DNA from: Tricholoma matsutake
Taxonomy: Eukaryota; Basidiomycota; Agaricomycetes; Agaricales; Tricholomataceae
DNA: 64,000 nt
Direction of reading: 5' to 3'
Assembly (NCBI GenBank): GCA_026075535.2
Contig: AP026548.1
Location: forward strand, 5,270,001 to 5,334,000
The notes below the pieces were generated by a model. That model was not told the DNA's origin, did no database searches, and saw only the letters and a program-made list of their open reading frames with translations. Of the stretch, positions 1-10,270 are shown in pieces. Each line of letters opens with the position of its first letter. The first letter of the stretch is position 1. The position numbers and the translations under genes are program-made.

Positions 1-321
1 CAATGATGACCCAAACTGGCAACCAATTGATATGTACATTACTTTGTAACAACTTTGGGTGAACAAACCTACTAAGTAACTCCTACCTCCAGCTTAAGGC
101 TCCAACCATATAGTGTATATATAGGGCCAATGGTGTAAATATACAGATATAGTTATTTATACACTATCTACTGTATAAATATGGTTATATTGTTAGGGTA
201 TAGGGTTCAAACAAATCTGTGTTTTTTATACTTCACGATCAGCCCATTTACATCCAGCATGCCACTTTGAATCCATAATTTCATCAAGAGTGCTTGTGAG
301 ATTGTCTCTACCTTCAATGAG
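1..321. other. AT-rich DNA, no gene recognised
   Basis: Short TATA-type runs around 110-185. No convincing coding frame, RNA gene or element boundary was seen. Confidence 0.5.
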
Positions 322-810
322 CTATGCAGGTCCATGCAGATGTGTCAAATTTTTGAAAACACATGCTTGACTAAAACACTTGTTGCTGGGATCATGAGAA
401 AGTCTTGAGCCATGTGCGTGATGGTTAGGAAGGAAGCAGTGTGTTTCTATCAAAGGAAGATACTTCAGTGAATTGAGTAAGAAAGAGCCAGCATGGACCT
501 GGTTCTGGAGTTCACCATGACCTCCTTCAAACCATAAGTACTGCCCAGTCTCCTCTTTGAAAAAATCTTCTGACTGGGCAACAGGTGTCATTGTCGAGGG
601 CTCAAATTCACAGATTTTGGCAAGCCACACATCTGAGTCTGGTGAAATTGGAGTTGATACCATCCCACTTTGGGTAGTTGACAGGGTCTTGGATGGTAAC
701 AGATTTTCATAGAAAGTCTGCACAACATGGAGAAATAGGGACTCAGCCCTCTCAGTTGCATTCCTTTGTGCCTGGACTATGTCAGCAGGGCTTCCTGTCT
801 TTGGTGCCAT
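322..810 (-). CDS. hypothetical protein, 162 aa, possibly a fragment
   Basis: An uninterrupted 162-residue frame starts at an ATG at 810. I do not recognise a domain. The N-terminal third (MAPKTGSPADIVQAQRNATE) could be helical, and the middle is acidic with several aromatic residues. There is no signal peptide or membrane segment. The C-terminus is rich in His, Cys and Phe and ends abruptly (HLHGPA), which may mean it reads past a lost splice site. It lies in AT-rich DNA close to a decayed transposon protein and a hAT-type element, so it could be a fragment of a mobile element rather than a host gene. The only support is the open frame and an ordinary amino-acid composition. Confidence 0.3.
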   Translation of the reverse strand: MAPKTGSPADIVQAQRNATERAESLFLHVVQTFYENLLPSKTLSTTQSGMVSTPISPDSDVWLAKICEFEPSTMTPVAQSEDFFKEETGQYLWFEGGHGELQNQVHAGSFLLNSLKYLPLIETHCFLPNHHAHGSRLSHDPSNKCFSQACVFKNLTHLHGPA

Positions 811-1370
811 TGTCTTGAACCACTCAGCTCATAGATATGGATGTAGAACCAATGGGAAAACATCAGTCAGTGAGCCTGAAAAAGATAGAGAGTCTGGAAC
901 TTTGGTCCATGATCACCTATGTACTTGACCAACCATATAACTATCTATATACTGTATATTTACTGTACACTGACATTGTATGATAAGCCCTATACATATA
1001 CATATACATATATGGTATTTACCATATATATACAGTATATATATAGTATGGTTGGAGTCTTACTCCAGCTTGTCAATGTCCCAAACTAGAGCTGTCAGAG
1101 TTGTCATGTGATAGGTACCTATCACATGACTTGGTAAATTACTGGTAAAAAATAGGTTAAAAAATGGGTCGGTAAAAAAATATGAATTTTTACGCAACCC
1201 TAATAGGAGAAAACAGATCACATGAAATATTATATCACGTGCATGGATGCTAATCTTATCTCTGTCGACATCGTGACGATGGTCGAGAGGCCCATTGTTC
1301 ATCTGGTGGACTCCAGTAGAAACATGTAGATAGATATTGTAAATTACTAGCTCCATAATCCACTCCACTC
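811..1370. other. AT-rich intergenic DNA
   Basis: Contains alternating TA/CA runs (about 980-1050). On the minus strand around 1204 there is a TAGGGTTGCGTAAAAATTC end resembling a hAT terminal repeat, but no partner end was found. No gene seen. Confidence 0.4.
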
Positions 1371-1754
1371 ATGGCAGACCTCATTAAGTGCTTGCGGTGC
1401 TCGTTTCGTGGCGCACAAACTGATTTTCCCCGTAAACCCAACCTCCAATATTTGAAAACATGCGCCACCTGCAATACAAAGCAAAACGAATCAGCTGGGA
1501 AGAAGCGAGCCACTAAGGAAAATGAAAATCTTTCGAAGAAGAAGCGACGGGGATTAGGAAGGGATAAGACACCTGGTGGCCCACCAACATTTGCGTGGAG
1601 CGTGTTCAATCAACTTCTTACAGAAAACAAAGACAGCGCGTTCGAGTTTCACGCATTTGTTATGCTCGAGATGATGCCACTACAGCGCCCGAGCAGTCTG
1701 AGCAACCTGGCCATGGCATTGCCACACATATTGCAAAGACAGCCTGGGATTTAA
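1371..1754 (+). pseudogene. N-terminal fragment of a zinc-binding, transposase-associated protein
   Basis: The frame from the ATG at 1371 begins MADLIKCLRCSFRG and continues to KTCATC, giving two CxxC pairs about 20 residues apart (C7, C10, C31, C34). This is a compact zinc-ribbon-like head. A Lys/Arg-rich linker follows, then a stretch around FAWSVFNQLLTENKD..FEFHAFV. From family memory, this arrangement (CxxC head, basic linker, short conserved block) is common at the N-terminus of large transposase-like proteins in Agaricomycetes, possibly of MULE type. That attribution is inference. The frame then shifts: a +1 frame at 1595-1789 continues with a plausible block (GIATHIAKTAWDLTGFRFKF). No DDE catalytic region follows before a hAT-type element begins at 2147, so the gene is truncated and non-functional. 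Confidence 0.45.
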
Positions 1755-2138
1755 CAGGGTTCAGATTCAAGTTTGTCGCATTCAATTGAATAAATTCTTG
1801 CCAATCAAACTTACCTGAAATGAAACAGCTATAAGAAAAAACAAGTAAGCAAGACATGCGACAAACCAATCCTTCAATCGGATTGGGCAAGTTGGCCAGG
1901 ACATTGGAAACCACAAGAGGCGGAGAACGACTCGGAGTCAGCATACTTGGAAGGACTCGAACTCGAATACAATGTATCTTGATTAGATTCTGAATGTATC
2001 GATGCCGCTGATAATCTACACGCTTAAGCCAACGTACATGTGATTCAGATAGTCAAGTGATATGTTTTCTAAGGGGTCCTATTGCAGGTGTCGGGTTGCC
2101 CACAAAACGACAATGTATTTTTGGACAACCTCACCAAC
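1755..2138. other. decayed continuation of the upstream transposon protein, otherwise unassigned
   Basis: A short open stretch at about 1830-1970 may be a remnant exon of the upstream fragment. Nothing else was recognised before the hAT-type target duplication at 2139. Confidence 0.3.
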
Positions 2139-3428
2139 ATTCAAACCCAGTGAAAATCGGATCTAATTAAATCAAATTGATTCGAAGTAGTTCGAAGCAA
2201 ATCGAAGCAAGTGTGTCAAAAGTAGAATAAAATAGTTTTCCATCAAACCCTTGCTTACACAGCTTTGTAAATGCACTGGCACACACGACGAACATTACAC
2301 ACACATCGCGTATATACACACGTCCATCCAACTCCATGCCCCAGCGAAAACCACGTGCATGCGTGTTTGCCTTGTCGCCCGAGTCCCGACTTAGAACTTT
2401 TTCTTGTAAGTTCTTTTCTTCCCACCATGTTCCCTCACTGACACGCGTTGCGAGGCTTTTTTTTTCATATCGGGTTTTCCTTGCCCACACCTCCCTCGAG
2501 ACTCAAGAGACCATCCATAAGGCCTTTGAACACAGTTGTTGGACAGATTGACAGGAACAAGGCAAATGGGAGACAGCGGCAAACGATGGGGTAAACCACC
2601 CATAGGGCAGCACCATCGACAACCAGGTATGTATAGGCCCACCTTCCCCCTATGTCCGCCACTAACCACCATCTCGGAAAGCACCCCAGCACCCACCAGC
2701 ACTCACCAGCACCGCTATGACCACCTACAAAAAGGACGACCCAGCACGATGGAACAACTCGACAGCGACAGCGAAGAGCATGCCACCCCTCCCTGTCGAA
2801 TCAGGGTATTGGCTGAAGGGTTTGGAATCAGACCAAGGGCACTACGAGCCACAGGCCGCTATGAGAAACTGCTCATAGGGCAGAAGGTTGGTGTATACTG
2901 GCCAATGAAGAAAGCGACGACAAGCAGCGACGAGGTGAGCCAGCAACAGGCAACGGTGGCGGTGACAGCACCCTCCGCATGGACGATAACGCGTTAACGC
3001 CCAGCAACGACTACGTGGAGCAACATGACCACGATGACAACCGCAGCAATCTGCACCCAGATCGTGCTACCTGCCCTCCTCTGTCGACATTAGTACATCC
3101 CTAATTATATAGTAGTATTACTTGTGTACAATAACCTCATGTATTCCGATACTGTATAATATAATTTCCTTGAATTGAATTTGCTGGAACCCTGCCCATT
3201 GGGAGGATACCCTAAATATAGATCTATCAAATTTATGTATTATACCTACTTCGATGTTATTCAATGTGACTCAACATTAATTCAACGGCATGGGAATTGT
3301 TGAATTAAATATTTACAAAGTGTGTCATTTTGCGAATACCACAGAATTAGATCGAAGAAAATAGAAAGGTACTATTTTATTCGATTTGGTTCGATCTACT
3401 TAGATCCGATTTTCCCTGGGATTCAAAC
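2139..3428. mobile_element. non-autonomous hAT-type element, about 1.27 kb, with 8-bp target duplication
   Basis: The 8-bp sequence ATTCAAAC occurs at 2139-2146 and at 3421-3428. Between the copies, the left end reads CCAGTGAAAATCGGATCTAA and the reverse complement of the right end reads CCCAGGGAAAATCGGATCTA, so the element has imperfect terminal inverted repeats. Subterminal TCGAA/TTCGA repeats occur at both ends. An 8-bp duplication with short inverted ends is characteristic of the hAT superfamily (established). No transposase is encoded. The interior has GC-rich, ACC/CAG-rich simple sequence with one H1 hairpin at 2859. Assignment to hAT rests on duplication length and ends only. Confidence 0.8.
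2859..2878 (+). repeat. H1 hairpin copy
   Basis: CTATGAG and CTCATAG form a perfect 7-bp stem around AAACTG, followed by GGC rather than the usual GGGTGG. It lies inside the 2147-3420 hAT-type element. See the H1 finding. Confidence 0.55.
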
Positions 3429-3837
3429 ATCACAGCTCGGCGGACGCGACATCAGGTGATCGCATGATCCAACGCATCACGTAAGCCTCCCGCTAGCCGT
3501 GTCCCGCGACAACTAAGCATGTTACTCACCTGTGGCTGATGGACCTCCAGGTAATCATGTGGATCGAAGGCATATGATGGAAAGGCTGGTGCGTTACAAT
3601 CATCCCACCACCAGGCATTGATATAGGCATTAACAATACCCTCTGTATGCCGGCAATGTATTTACTATTCCAGTTCCGAAATTGTACGCCTTCAGGATCG
3701 TAAACCATCCGCTGTTGCAACATATTTGATGTCTCCAGGATGAGTTGGTGACTGTACGGACCACTGGTGCCCGTAGAGGCATAAGCACCAATGGCCGTAA
3801 ATAGTCCCCACTAAAACTAGTGTTGGCGACAAGATAA
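3429..3837. other. unassigned, may hold decayed 5' part of the dehydratase pseudogene
   Basis: No intact frame. The dehydratase-like homology on the plus strand becomes readable only from 3838. The 5' half of that gene is expected here but could not be followed. Confidence 0.35.
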
Positions 3838-4522
3838 GAAGAAATCGCCGACCTCTCCAGATCAGTATCAACCCCCCTCGGCGAGCGTCTATACACGCGG
3901 GCCGATTTCCGCCCCTACCTACATAGAGAGACGTGCCATCGATATTGCCCAACCTGATGTATGTAATGTCTCAGTCTCTGTTCCCACTGAACAATTTACT
4001 CCACAGGTATCTTACTGTGGCGGAATTAGCGAATTGCACTGCATCGCCTGAGATGTACGATGTCGGTCTTGCCCCCCATTCACTTGGGCCAATCGCGCTT
4101 GCGGCATGCATGCAGGCTATCACTGCGCCCAACTGTACGTTCCTCCGTTTCTTATGTTGCACAGAATAGACTCCCTGCTGGATAGTCGTCATACACGCTC
4201 CTTGTCGTTCTCGGTGAACATTCTGTTAATAGTCTGGCAGACCCACTACAACGTGACAGACCTAGCATCCGAGGCCGATCTGCATACTTTCATGGCGAAT
4301 CCGGAGATTTTCGACGTGAAGGACGGACATGTTACTGCATTGCAAGGTATGTTGTTTGTCTCATTCATCTTATTACAAACAAGAATTGATACAACATCTA
4401 CAGGTCCAGGACTTGGGATTGAAATGAATGAAGAATTGATACGCAAAGTGTCGGCAAGATATGTTGAGAAATGGAGAAATCCAGTGTGGGGTGGGGTGGA
4501 TGGGAGTTTGCGGGAATGGTAG
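3838..4522 (+). pseudogene. decayed D-galactonate dehydratase-like gene (enolase superfamily), C-terminal half
   Basis: Successive plus-strand segments match the order of the C-terminal barrel of D-galactonate dehydratase (mandelate-racemase subgroup of the enolase superfamily). First comes STPLGERLYTRADFRPYL. In another frame follow RAIDIAQPD and, across a good intron at 3959-4006 (GTATGT to CCACAG), VSYCGGISEL. Then come MYDVGLAPHSLGPIALAACMQ, HYNVTDLAS, and ANPEIFDVKDGHVTALQ. The last joins across an intron at 4347-4403 to GPGLGIEMNEELIRK and ends NPVWGGVDGSLREW. The GERLYTR, QPD, CGGISE, APH and terminal NPVW..DGS..EW blocks are family hallmarks. Frameshifts lie near 3935 and 4045, and residues are missing (APHS-LGPI lacks the usual CP), so the enzyme is inactive. 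Family members dehydrate sugar acids in the cytosol. The N-terminal half is not recognisable upstream. Confidence 0.75.
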
Positions 4523-5031
4523 GATATTGATAGGCGTACTGGCTGATAGTATCGAACAGATGTGCTGACATTGATTATGCCTGCCGTGAAGATTTCTACC
4601 ACCCGTCGGAGCTATTTGTTTTCGGAGGATCATAATAAATGTAATCTGTGGGGGGAGAATGAGATCTGAGGCAGAACGACCAGTTACAGTTAAAACGTAT
4701 ACCGAGGACCTGCGAGGCTCAAAAATACTGGTATTCATACACCAACGATCGACCCGATGCAGCAGCCATAACCGCTTTCATGCCTTGGTTCTCTATGCTG
4801 GCTATCATAGACGCTGTTTTCTAGTTCGTTTGGAGACGGCAAGATCAAAATCAATGCATGTATCTCAGAGATTAACGCCTCACTTGCTGCATTGCTATTT
4901 GAGACTTGGGGAGACAAAACGGTCAGCTGCAGAATACAAGATTGATCAAACGCATACCGCCACGAGCTGCTGTTGCATCATCATTGTTTGTTGTTGCTGT
5001 AGCTGGATTTTCATTTCTGCCAAACCAATGG
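4523..5031. other. intergenic, no gene recognised
   Basis: Downstream of two converging genes. A possible polyadenylation-like AATAAATG lies at about 4634. Open frames on both strands look like chance or shadow reading. Confidence 0.4.
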
Positions 5032-6036
5032 CTATATTTGTTCTTCAAGCCCAGATCTATTGCAAGGGAGTTGACTCATACCATGCCTTTCATCTGGAAG
5101 TTCAGCCGTCCTTCTCAAGTCGTCAAACCTGTCATTCATTTCCTCAGGGAGGTTCCACCTGTACTGCACCATGTGGCTGTCGGATTTCTTGAAGGCAAGG
5201 AAAAAGTATCGGCTATCATATGTGCAAAGCTGTGACCGTGGTAGCAGCAGCCACGGAGTTCCACTGTTGTCGTCCACGTTCATTTCCGAAAATTCTGCGA
5301 GAGTCTGTGCAGGAGGAATTGACAGGTAAGACTTTGAGTACAAGCAAAAACAAACTTTGTGTAGGATATGCCCAGGATCCTGCGCTTCATCACAGAGGAA
5401 TGCCACAAAGCCTGTCTCATGGACGTAAATATGTGTTGTATCCTTCCCGAATACAATGCCGGTAAGTCCCAAATCAAAGGCGTCGTATTTTTCTCGCATT
5501 TCCGTGACCCGATTGATGTATGGTGGTTCCAGGTTGGCAAACCAGCCACCGCGGGCGACATGCTTGATGAAATACGAGCCCGCCTCCGAGGGGAAAGTAA
5601 CATAGTTGGACGGAGGTTTTCCGTCACTTCCTTCGAGGTGGGTGCGGATTACGGGATCAAGTTCCTTATCAAAGTGATCTGAGTGTAGGTTGTGTTTGAA
5701 ATGGGATGTAATGTGAAGCTTAAGGCGACAAACAGTGCTCCGTGACATAGTCATGAGCGACCCATGTCTTGCCTTCGCTATCAATGCTTGTACTAGATGT
5801 TAATACTGGCGCAGGAGTGAAGAAAGGTATGTATCCACCTGATCCAATCCACTTGCATGATCGCAATCCCGGATGACAGGCTGTTGTCGAGAGACTCCGG
5901 CATTCCTTCACAGAAAAAGCGCCTGCCGGTAGCAACGACGTAGGACTGAGGCGAGGGGCCAAAGATAACGAGCATCTTGAGACGACCCCGGTTGACAAAC
6001 AAGAACGGAATACAACAGAAGCCGATCTCGTCAGAG
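5032..6036 (-). CDS. spliced gene, fungal protein of unknown function
   Basis: Four minus-strand exons join in frame: from about 6036 or the ATG at 5975 to 5839, then 5792-5734, 5678-5356 and 5304-5032. The introns (5838-5793, 5733-5679, 5355-5305; 46, 55 and 51 nt) use GTGGAT/GTTTGT donors and TAG/CAG acceptors, and each removal restores a frame or deletes an in-frame insert. From the ATG at 5975 the product is 263 aa. It contains repeated blocks of the kind VVATGRRFFCEGMPESL, WVAHDY, FIKHVARGGWFANL, GLTGIVFGKDTTHIYVHETGF and QYRWNLPEEMNDRFDDL. From memory, such a family is widespread in Agaricomycetes, but I cannot name a function. No signal peptide or membrane segment is visible. The open frame extends 5' of the ATG to a possible acceptor near 6037, so an upstream first exon may be missing from this model. 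Confidence 0.6.
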
Positions 6037-6537
6037 CTGTGCAAGATTTGTCAGACCTGACAAATTATGACTAATATAGCTGTTTCCATCTAGCTTATGA
6101 CCCATGCATTCACTTGCATTGCTCACTCAGCCTGACTGCAGCACAGGCCAGCTCGCTTGTATGTTACACAATGTCTACTCCTATTGGAGCCACACAACTC
6201 TTCAGTTTCCTTTGTGGTCTTGAACACAGCAATGTATACAGCTTCACAAGAAGATGTTGACACAACTTTCTGTTTGGGTGCAGTTCATGAGACAGTGCCA
6301 CATAGGTAAGCTACATTGTATCAAATGATACAACCTATCAAACACATACATTGTATCAAATGATACGGGTTCAATGGACACTGTCAAACTCACTATATAA
6401 AGTCACTATACTATATTAACCAATGACTACATTGTACACTGATCATTATACCTTACAATAGACATGCATTAGGAATGTAATACAGACATTAGTAACATTT
6501 GAAATGGGCATGGAGATGGACATGGGCATGGGGATGG
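6037..6537. other. intergenic DNA with short direct repeats, left flank of gypsy B
   Basis: A TTGTATCAAATGATAC motif occurs twice (about 6315 and 6352). From 6416 to about 6510 there is a block beginning TTAACCAATGACTACATTG that recurs immediately right of gypsy B (from 16955). No gene seen. Minus-strand promoter elements for the gene ending at 5032 should lie here but none is distinctive. Confidence 0.5.
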
Positions 6538-7222
6538 TGTCAAGAACTGTTCCTCACCCGATCAGAACCTGCATCCATCTGACCCTTTTCTGCATGTCGA
6601 ACCCGACATTCATCAACTCCTCCCACTTTTGTTCCCAGCTGCCTTGCACTGCCAACACTGCTGTGCACCAGGCCGCCTTCCCAAGGCTGCTGTCTCTTTT
6701 GCAAATTCAACTATGGATTCCTGTGTGGCTCCCACTAGGTAATTTATCTATGCAGTTGAGACACTGCCGCAGCCTCCATTTCCATTCCGCCTTTATTCCA
6801 GACTACAGTATTTAAGCTTAGTTAGTTTTGCCTTGTATTCCTCAGTTTGTATATCAACATAGACTCGACTTTAACCTGCCAATCTAAATCTCATTCTACT
6901 CCTACCTCAGTCCTCTAAGAGTCTGAACTCCATTCGACTCGACCTCTAGTCTCCCTCTGAAGTTCTGGTCTCATCCAAACTTAACCCAAGTCCCTCCATA
7001 CTCCTTCCCACATTTACCTGCACTTCCCCACTTCTACCTCCAAACCTTCATCTTGAAATTAGGACACCAGACGAGGTGAAGGGCACAGCTTCTTACAAGC
7101 TGAAGCCAAGTCCTTTCCGTTTTCCCCTCCACAGAATCCGCCATGACCCAACAACCTTCTGCCATCATCACCCACAGGGTCCGATCGGATTCTGACATGC
7201 CTTCTAGGATCAGTTCTTAACA
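6538..7222 (+). repeat. 5' LTR of gypsy B
   Basis: Begins TGTCAAGAACTGTTCC and ends CAGTTCTTAACA, so the termini are inverted repeats. It aligns along its length with 16222-16928. Confidence 0.88.
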
Positions 7223-8187
7223 GTATATATGAACTCACACTTCACTCGTCTCATTTCTCTCTATGACCCCTACTGAGACCCACCAGCGCACAACCAGAAA
7301 TTCCCAACGTGCCGGTACTATTCCTGGGATCTCTGCAATTCAGCGATCCACCCTTCCCCCAGCAGACCCAATGACCCTAGTGGTCCTGATGGCCCTGGGA
7401 GTGACCCCAATCCCAATGATCCAGATGATCAACCTCCCGCAGTGGAAAACCCTGATCCAGGGGATAGGCTCATAGATGTCCTTTACAACCTCTTGGATAG
7501 TATCCACATGCTTTGTCAGAACAATGCACCCAAGACCAAAAAAATCAAAGTTCACGACCCCGACACTTTCGACGGTACCAACCCAAAGAACTTAGAGACT
7601 TTCTAGTCTTGTGTAATCTCCATTTCTGCGACCGCCCGCACATATTTTCCTCTGATGAGAAAAAGATCATATTTATCCTTTCTTATCTTAAGGGATCAGC
7701 TCTTAGTTGGTTTGAGCCTGGTCTTAATGACCCGACAGATTCCACACACTGGATGTGGGACTATGAAGCTTTCCTCGCTAGTGTTTGAAGGTCCAGTTCA
7801 TTGAACTGGAAAAAAACCAGAATTGAACTGGACTGAACTGTGGTCTGGTCTTTTTTGCGGTTGCAGTTGCCCTCATTTTGGTACAAGGTTGGTTGCAGTT
7901 TGACATATTGTATATTTATTTTGAACCGACAAAAGTCAGTTCAAACTGGTTGCAACTGCAACCAGTCAGTATATACATTATCACAACCAGGTATTGACCT
8001 ACTAAGTATTAATGTACTATATACTATATATCATATCTATTTTACATAAAGTAAGAGTGGGTGTGCCCAATGAAAAAGTATGAAAAGCAAGGGTTTATAT
8101 ACCTTGGGTGGCGCACGGACCATTTGATCATGTTTGTGCACCAAAACAGAAAAGTGGTGCCACTCAGACACCATTCCAAACCACGAC

Positions 8188-8222
<35 letters not shown>

Positions 8223-8246
8223 ACAACACAGCAACACCACCAGGCC

Positions 8247-8267
8247 TGCGAGCCACTGCTCATTGGG
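8247..8267 (+). repeat. H1 hairpin copy, weak stem
   Basis: TGCGAGC-CACT-GCTCATT keeps the central 4-bp GAGC/GCTC pairing and the GGG tail, but the outer stem is partly mispaired. Confidence 0.4.
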
Positions 8268-8317
8268 TGAGTTGGGGTTGCTGAGGACAACAACAACTCA
8301 AACAACTGAACATAAAG

Positions 8318-8406
8318 TGAGCCGAAACGACGAATAGTGTCATTTCGGCTCAGGTATGTTTTGTTTTACTACTTATTCAACTGACTTTTTCATTTTCTTC
8401 TTTAAG
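8318..8406 (+). repeat. H2 hairpin followed by an intron-like segment
   Basis: TGAGCCGAAACGAC (8318-8331) pairs with GTCATTTCGGCTCA (8339-8352) over 14 bp with one G-T wobble. Immediately after it, GTATGT at 8354 starts a 53-nt T-rich segment with CTGAC near 8381 and a TTTAAG end at 8406, which is a plausible spliceosomal intron. Confidence 0.65.
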
Positions 8407-8476
8407 GTTCTTTCTTTTCCTGATGATGATGTCCAACTGCCAACCTCTACCCCAACACAGCACCACCACCACCCAG

Positions 8477-8498
8477 CCTGCAAGCCAATGCTCGCAGG
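8477..8498 (+). repeat. H1 hairpin copy
   Basis: CCTGCAAGC-CAAT-GCTCGCAGG pairs at 8 of 9 positions. It lies 71 nt downstream of the intron-like segment that ends at 8406. Confidence 0.6.
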
Positions 8499-8569
8499 GG
8501 GAGATGGGGGTGCTGACAGGAGAATGATGACCAGAAGAACGATGATAAGACAACTTGGAAGACGACAAT

Positions 8570-9110
8570 GATAGGATGACAATGGCAATGATAGGATGAC
8601 AATGGCAATGATAGGATGACAATGGCAATGATAGGATGACAATGACAACAACGATAGGACGATGACAACAATGACGATAGGACAACAATGACAATGATGA
8701 TAGGATGACAATGACAACGATGATAGGATGACAATGACAACAACAATAGGATGACAATGATGAAGATGATAGGACAATGAAGACAATAGGACAATGAAGA
8801 TGACAATGATAGGATGACAATGACTACAATGATACAATGACAATGACGATGGCAATAGGATGACAATGACAATGATAGGACAAAGGGACAACAATGACAA
8901 AGAGGACAACAACAACAAAGGGACAACAATGATGACAGGACAATGATGACAATGGGACAATGAGGAAAATGGGACAACAACAACCACAATGATGGGACAA
9001 TGATGATAGGACAACAATGATGATGGGGAATGATGAAGGGACAACAACAATGATGGGACAACAATGATGACAACAATAGGACAACAACAACAGCAACAAC
9101 GATGAATGAC
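8570..9110 (+). repeat. ACA/ATG-rich microsatellite array
   Basis: Over 500 bp of imperfect GACAATG, ATAGGAC and CAACAAC units. It creates long spurious open frames on the minus strand (Ser/His/Val/Ile-rich), which are not genes. Confidence 0.9.
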
Positions 9111-9141
9111 CCAGCAGCCTGCTCACCACTCACAGCCCCCT

Positions 9142-9165
9142 CCTTGCACATCCTGTGAGGTAGGG
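9142..9165 (+). repeat. H3-like hairpin, imperfect
   Basis: CCT..CACA-TCC-TGTG-AGG with a 2-nt bulge, outer C-rich/G-rich arms, then GTGTATTTTTTATTTATT. It is the last hairpin of the cassette inside the 7779-9470 element. Confidence 0.4.
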
Positions 9166-10270
9166 TGTATTTTTTATTTATTGTACTACCTATGTGCTCG
9201 CCCACAGGCCCCTGCCTGTTAGGGGCATTATCTTAGTTTTAGAATATATTATGTATATAATGTAGGTTTAGACTGACTCAAGTCAGTTGATGACTGGTTG
9301 TGGCCCAAACTGGCTGCAACTGGTTGTCAGACTGGACTGGACTGCAAAGAACCGGTTTCTTGCGGTCCAGTCTGGTTTTATTTAGTTTTGCAATCTGAAT
9401 GAACTGGTTGTGGTCCTGGTTTGCTCCAGAAATGGAAAAAAACTGGACCGAACTGGACCTTCAAACACTATTCCTCGCTGAGCTGGAAAGCAATTTTGGC
9501 CTGCATGACCCGGTCGGAGACACGGAAAAGGCTCTCTCTGACTTAGCAATGAAGAAAGGTGGTCGTATCACGAAATATAATGTTGACTTCTGGGAATTAG
9601 CTTCTAGGGTCAATTGGAATGAAGCAGCCCTTCATGACCGCTATTTCTGTGGTCTCCCGCTCTGACTTCACATAGAAGTTCTCTGGGGTGGTAAATCTGA
9701 TACTCTTGCAGAACTGCGCTTGTAAGTGCAGGACAGCAATGACATCTACTGGATGCAAGAAGATGAATCCCGCTTTGAAACAAAGAATTCCAGTAACTTC
9801 ACTAACTCTAGTCGGAAGGACACTTCCAAAAGTTCTTCCCCATCTACAAACCAATCCTCTTTGAACTCCACCAATGGTAGCACCTCCAACCAGCAGTCTT
9901 CCATGACAAAGAACACTCCCTGGGACAAGCCCAAGTTGTCCATCTCCAATCAGTTGGGGAAGAACAGCAAGCTTACTGGGGAGAAATGAGAACATCACAT
10001 GAGAGAACAACTTTCTCTCTACTGTGGTGAGGAAGGGCACATAGCAGGAAACTGCCCAAAATCCAAAGCTGCAAAAGCCTGTGCTTCTGCTGTCATTCCC
10101 AATACTATGGACTCAGAAAAATAGTCCGCAACCCTCAGGAAACAGCCATTGGGGCTGGGGGTTGCATTGACCTTACCCATTTGGCTGCCTATGTTCGTCT
10201 CAACGTGTCCACTCTTTCTGACCCTGACTCCCTAACCACTCTTTTAACCATTCCTGACAAATCTGCTCCA

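Larger units (their letters stand above)
7771..9478. mobile_element. non-autonomous hAT-type element, 1692 bp, in gypsy B gag
   Basis: The 8-bp TTCCTCGC is duplicated at 7771-7778 and 9471-9478. The element (7779-9470) has inverted ends TAGTGTTTGAAGGTCCAGTT (left and reverse complement of right). Both subterminal 200 bp are packed with short AACTGG/CCAGTT repeats, as expected for hAT transposase binding (established for the superfamily). There is no transposase. The interior holds two H1 hairpins (8247, 8477), one H2 hairpin with an intron-like segment (8318-8406), a long ACA/ATG-rich microsatellite (8570-9110) and an H3-like hairpin (about 9142). Removing it restores the gag reading across ..YEAFLA/ELESNF... 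The smaller element at 35582-36130 has the same ends. Confidence 0.92.
7263..10150 (+). pseudogene. gag: gypsy B gag, interrupted and frameshifted
   Basis: Gag-like coding starts after the 5' LTR. A Pro/Asp-rich N-terminal part lies in one frame. The capsid-like part at 7513-7778 reads ELRDFLVLCNLHFCDRP and SYLKGSALSWFEPGL, which is typical of the Retrotrans_gag domain. A hAT-type element then interrupts it, and the frame resumes at 9471 (ELESNFGLHDPVGDTEKALS..). Near 10013-10060 a zinc knuckle reads SLYCGEEGHIAGNC; the first Cys of the CxxCx4Hx4C motif is replaced by Ser. In-frame stops occur at about 9664, 9725 and 9987. Gag normally forms the cytoplasmic particle and packages the element RNA; this copy cannot. 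Confidence 0.8.

Noticed and set aside
2536..2997. A 153-codon plus-strand frame
   Set aside because: It lies wholly inside the 2147-3420 non-autonomous element, spans an H1 hairpin and simple sequence, and has no recognisable motif.
8373..9205. Long minus-strand frames rich in Ser, His, Val and Ile
   Set aside because: They are translations of the ACA/ATG microsatellite inside a hAT-type element and have no domain or normal composition.
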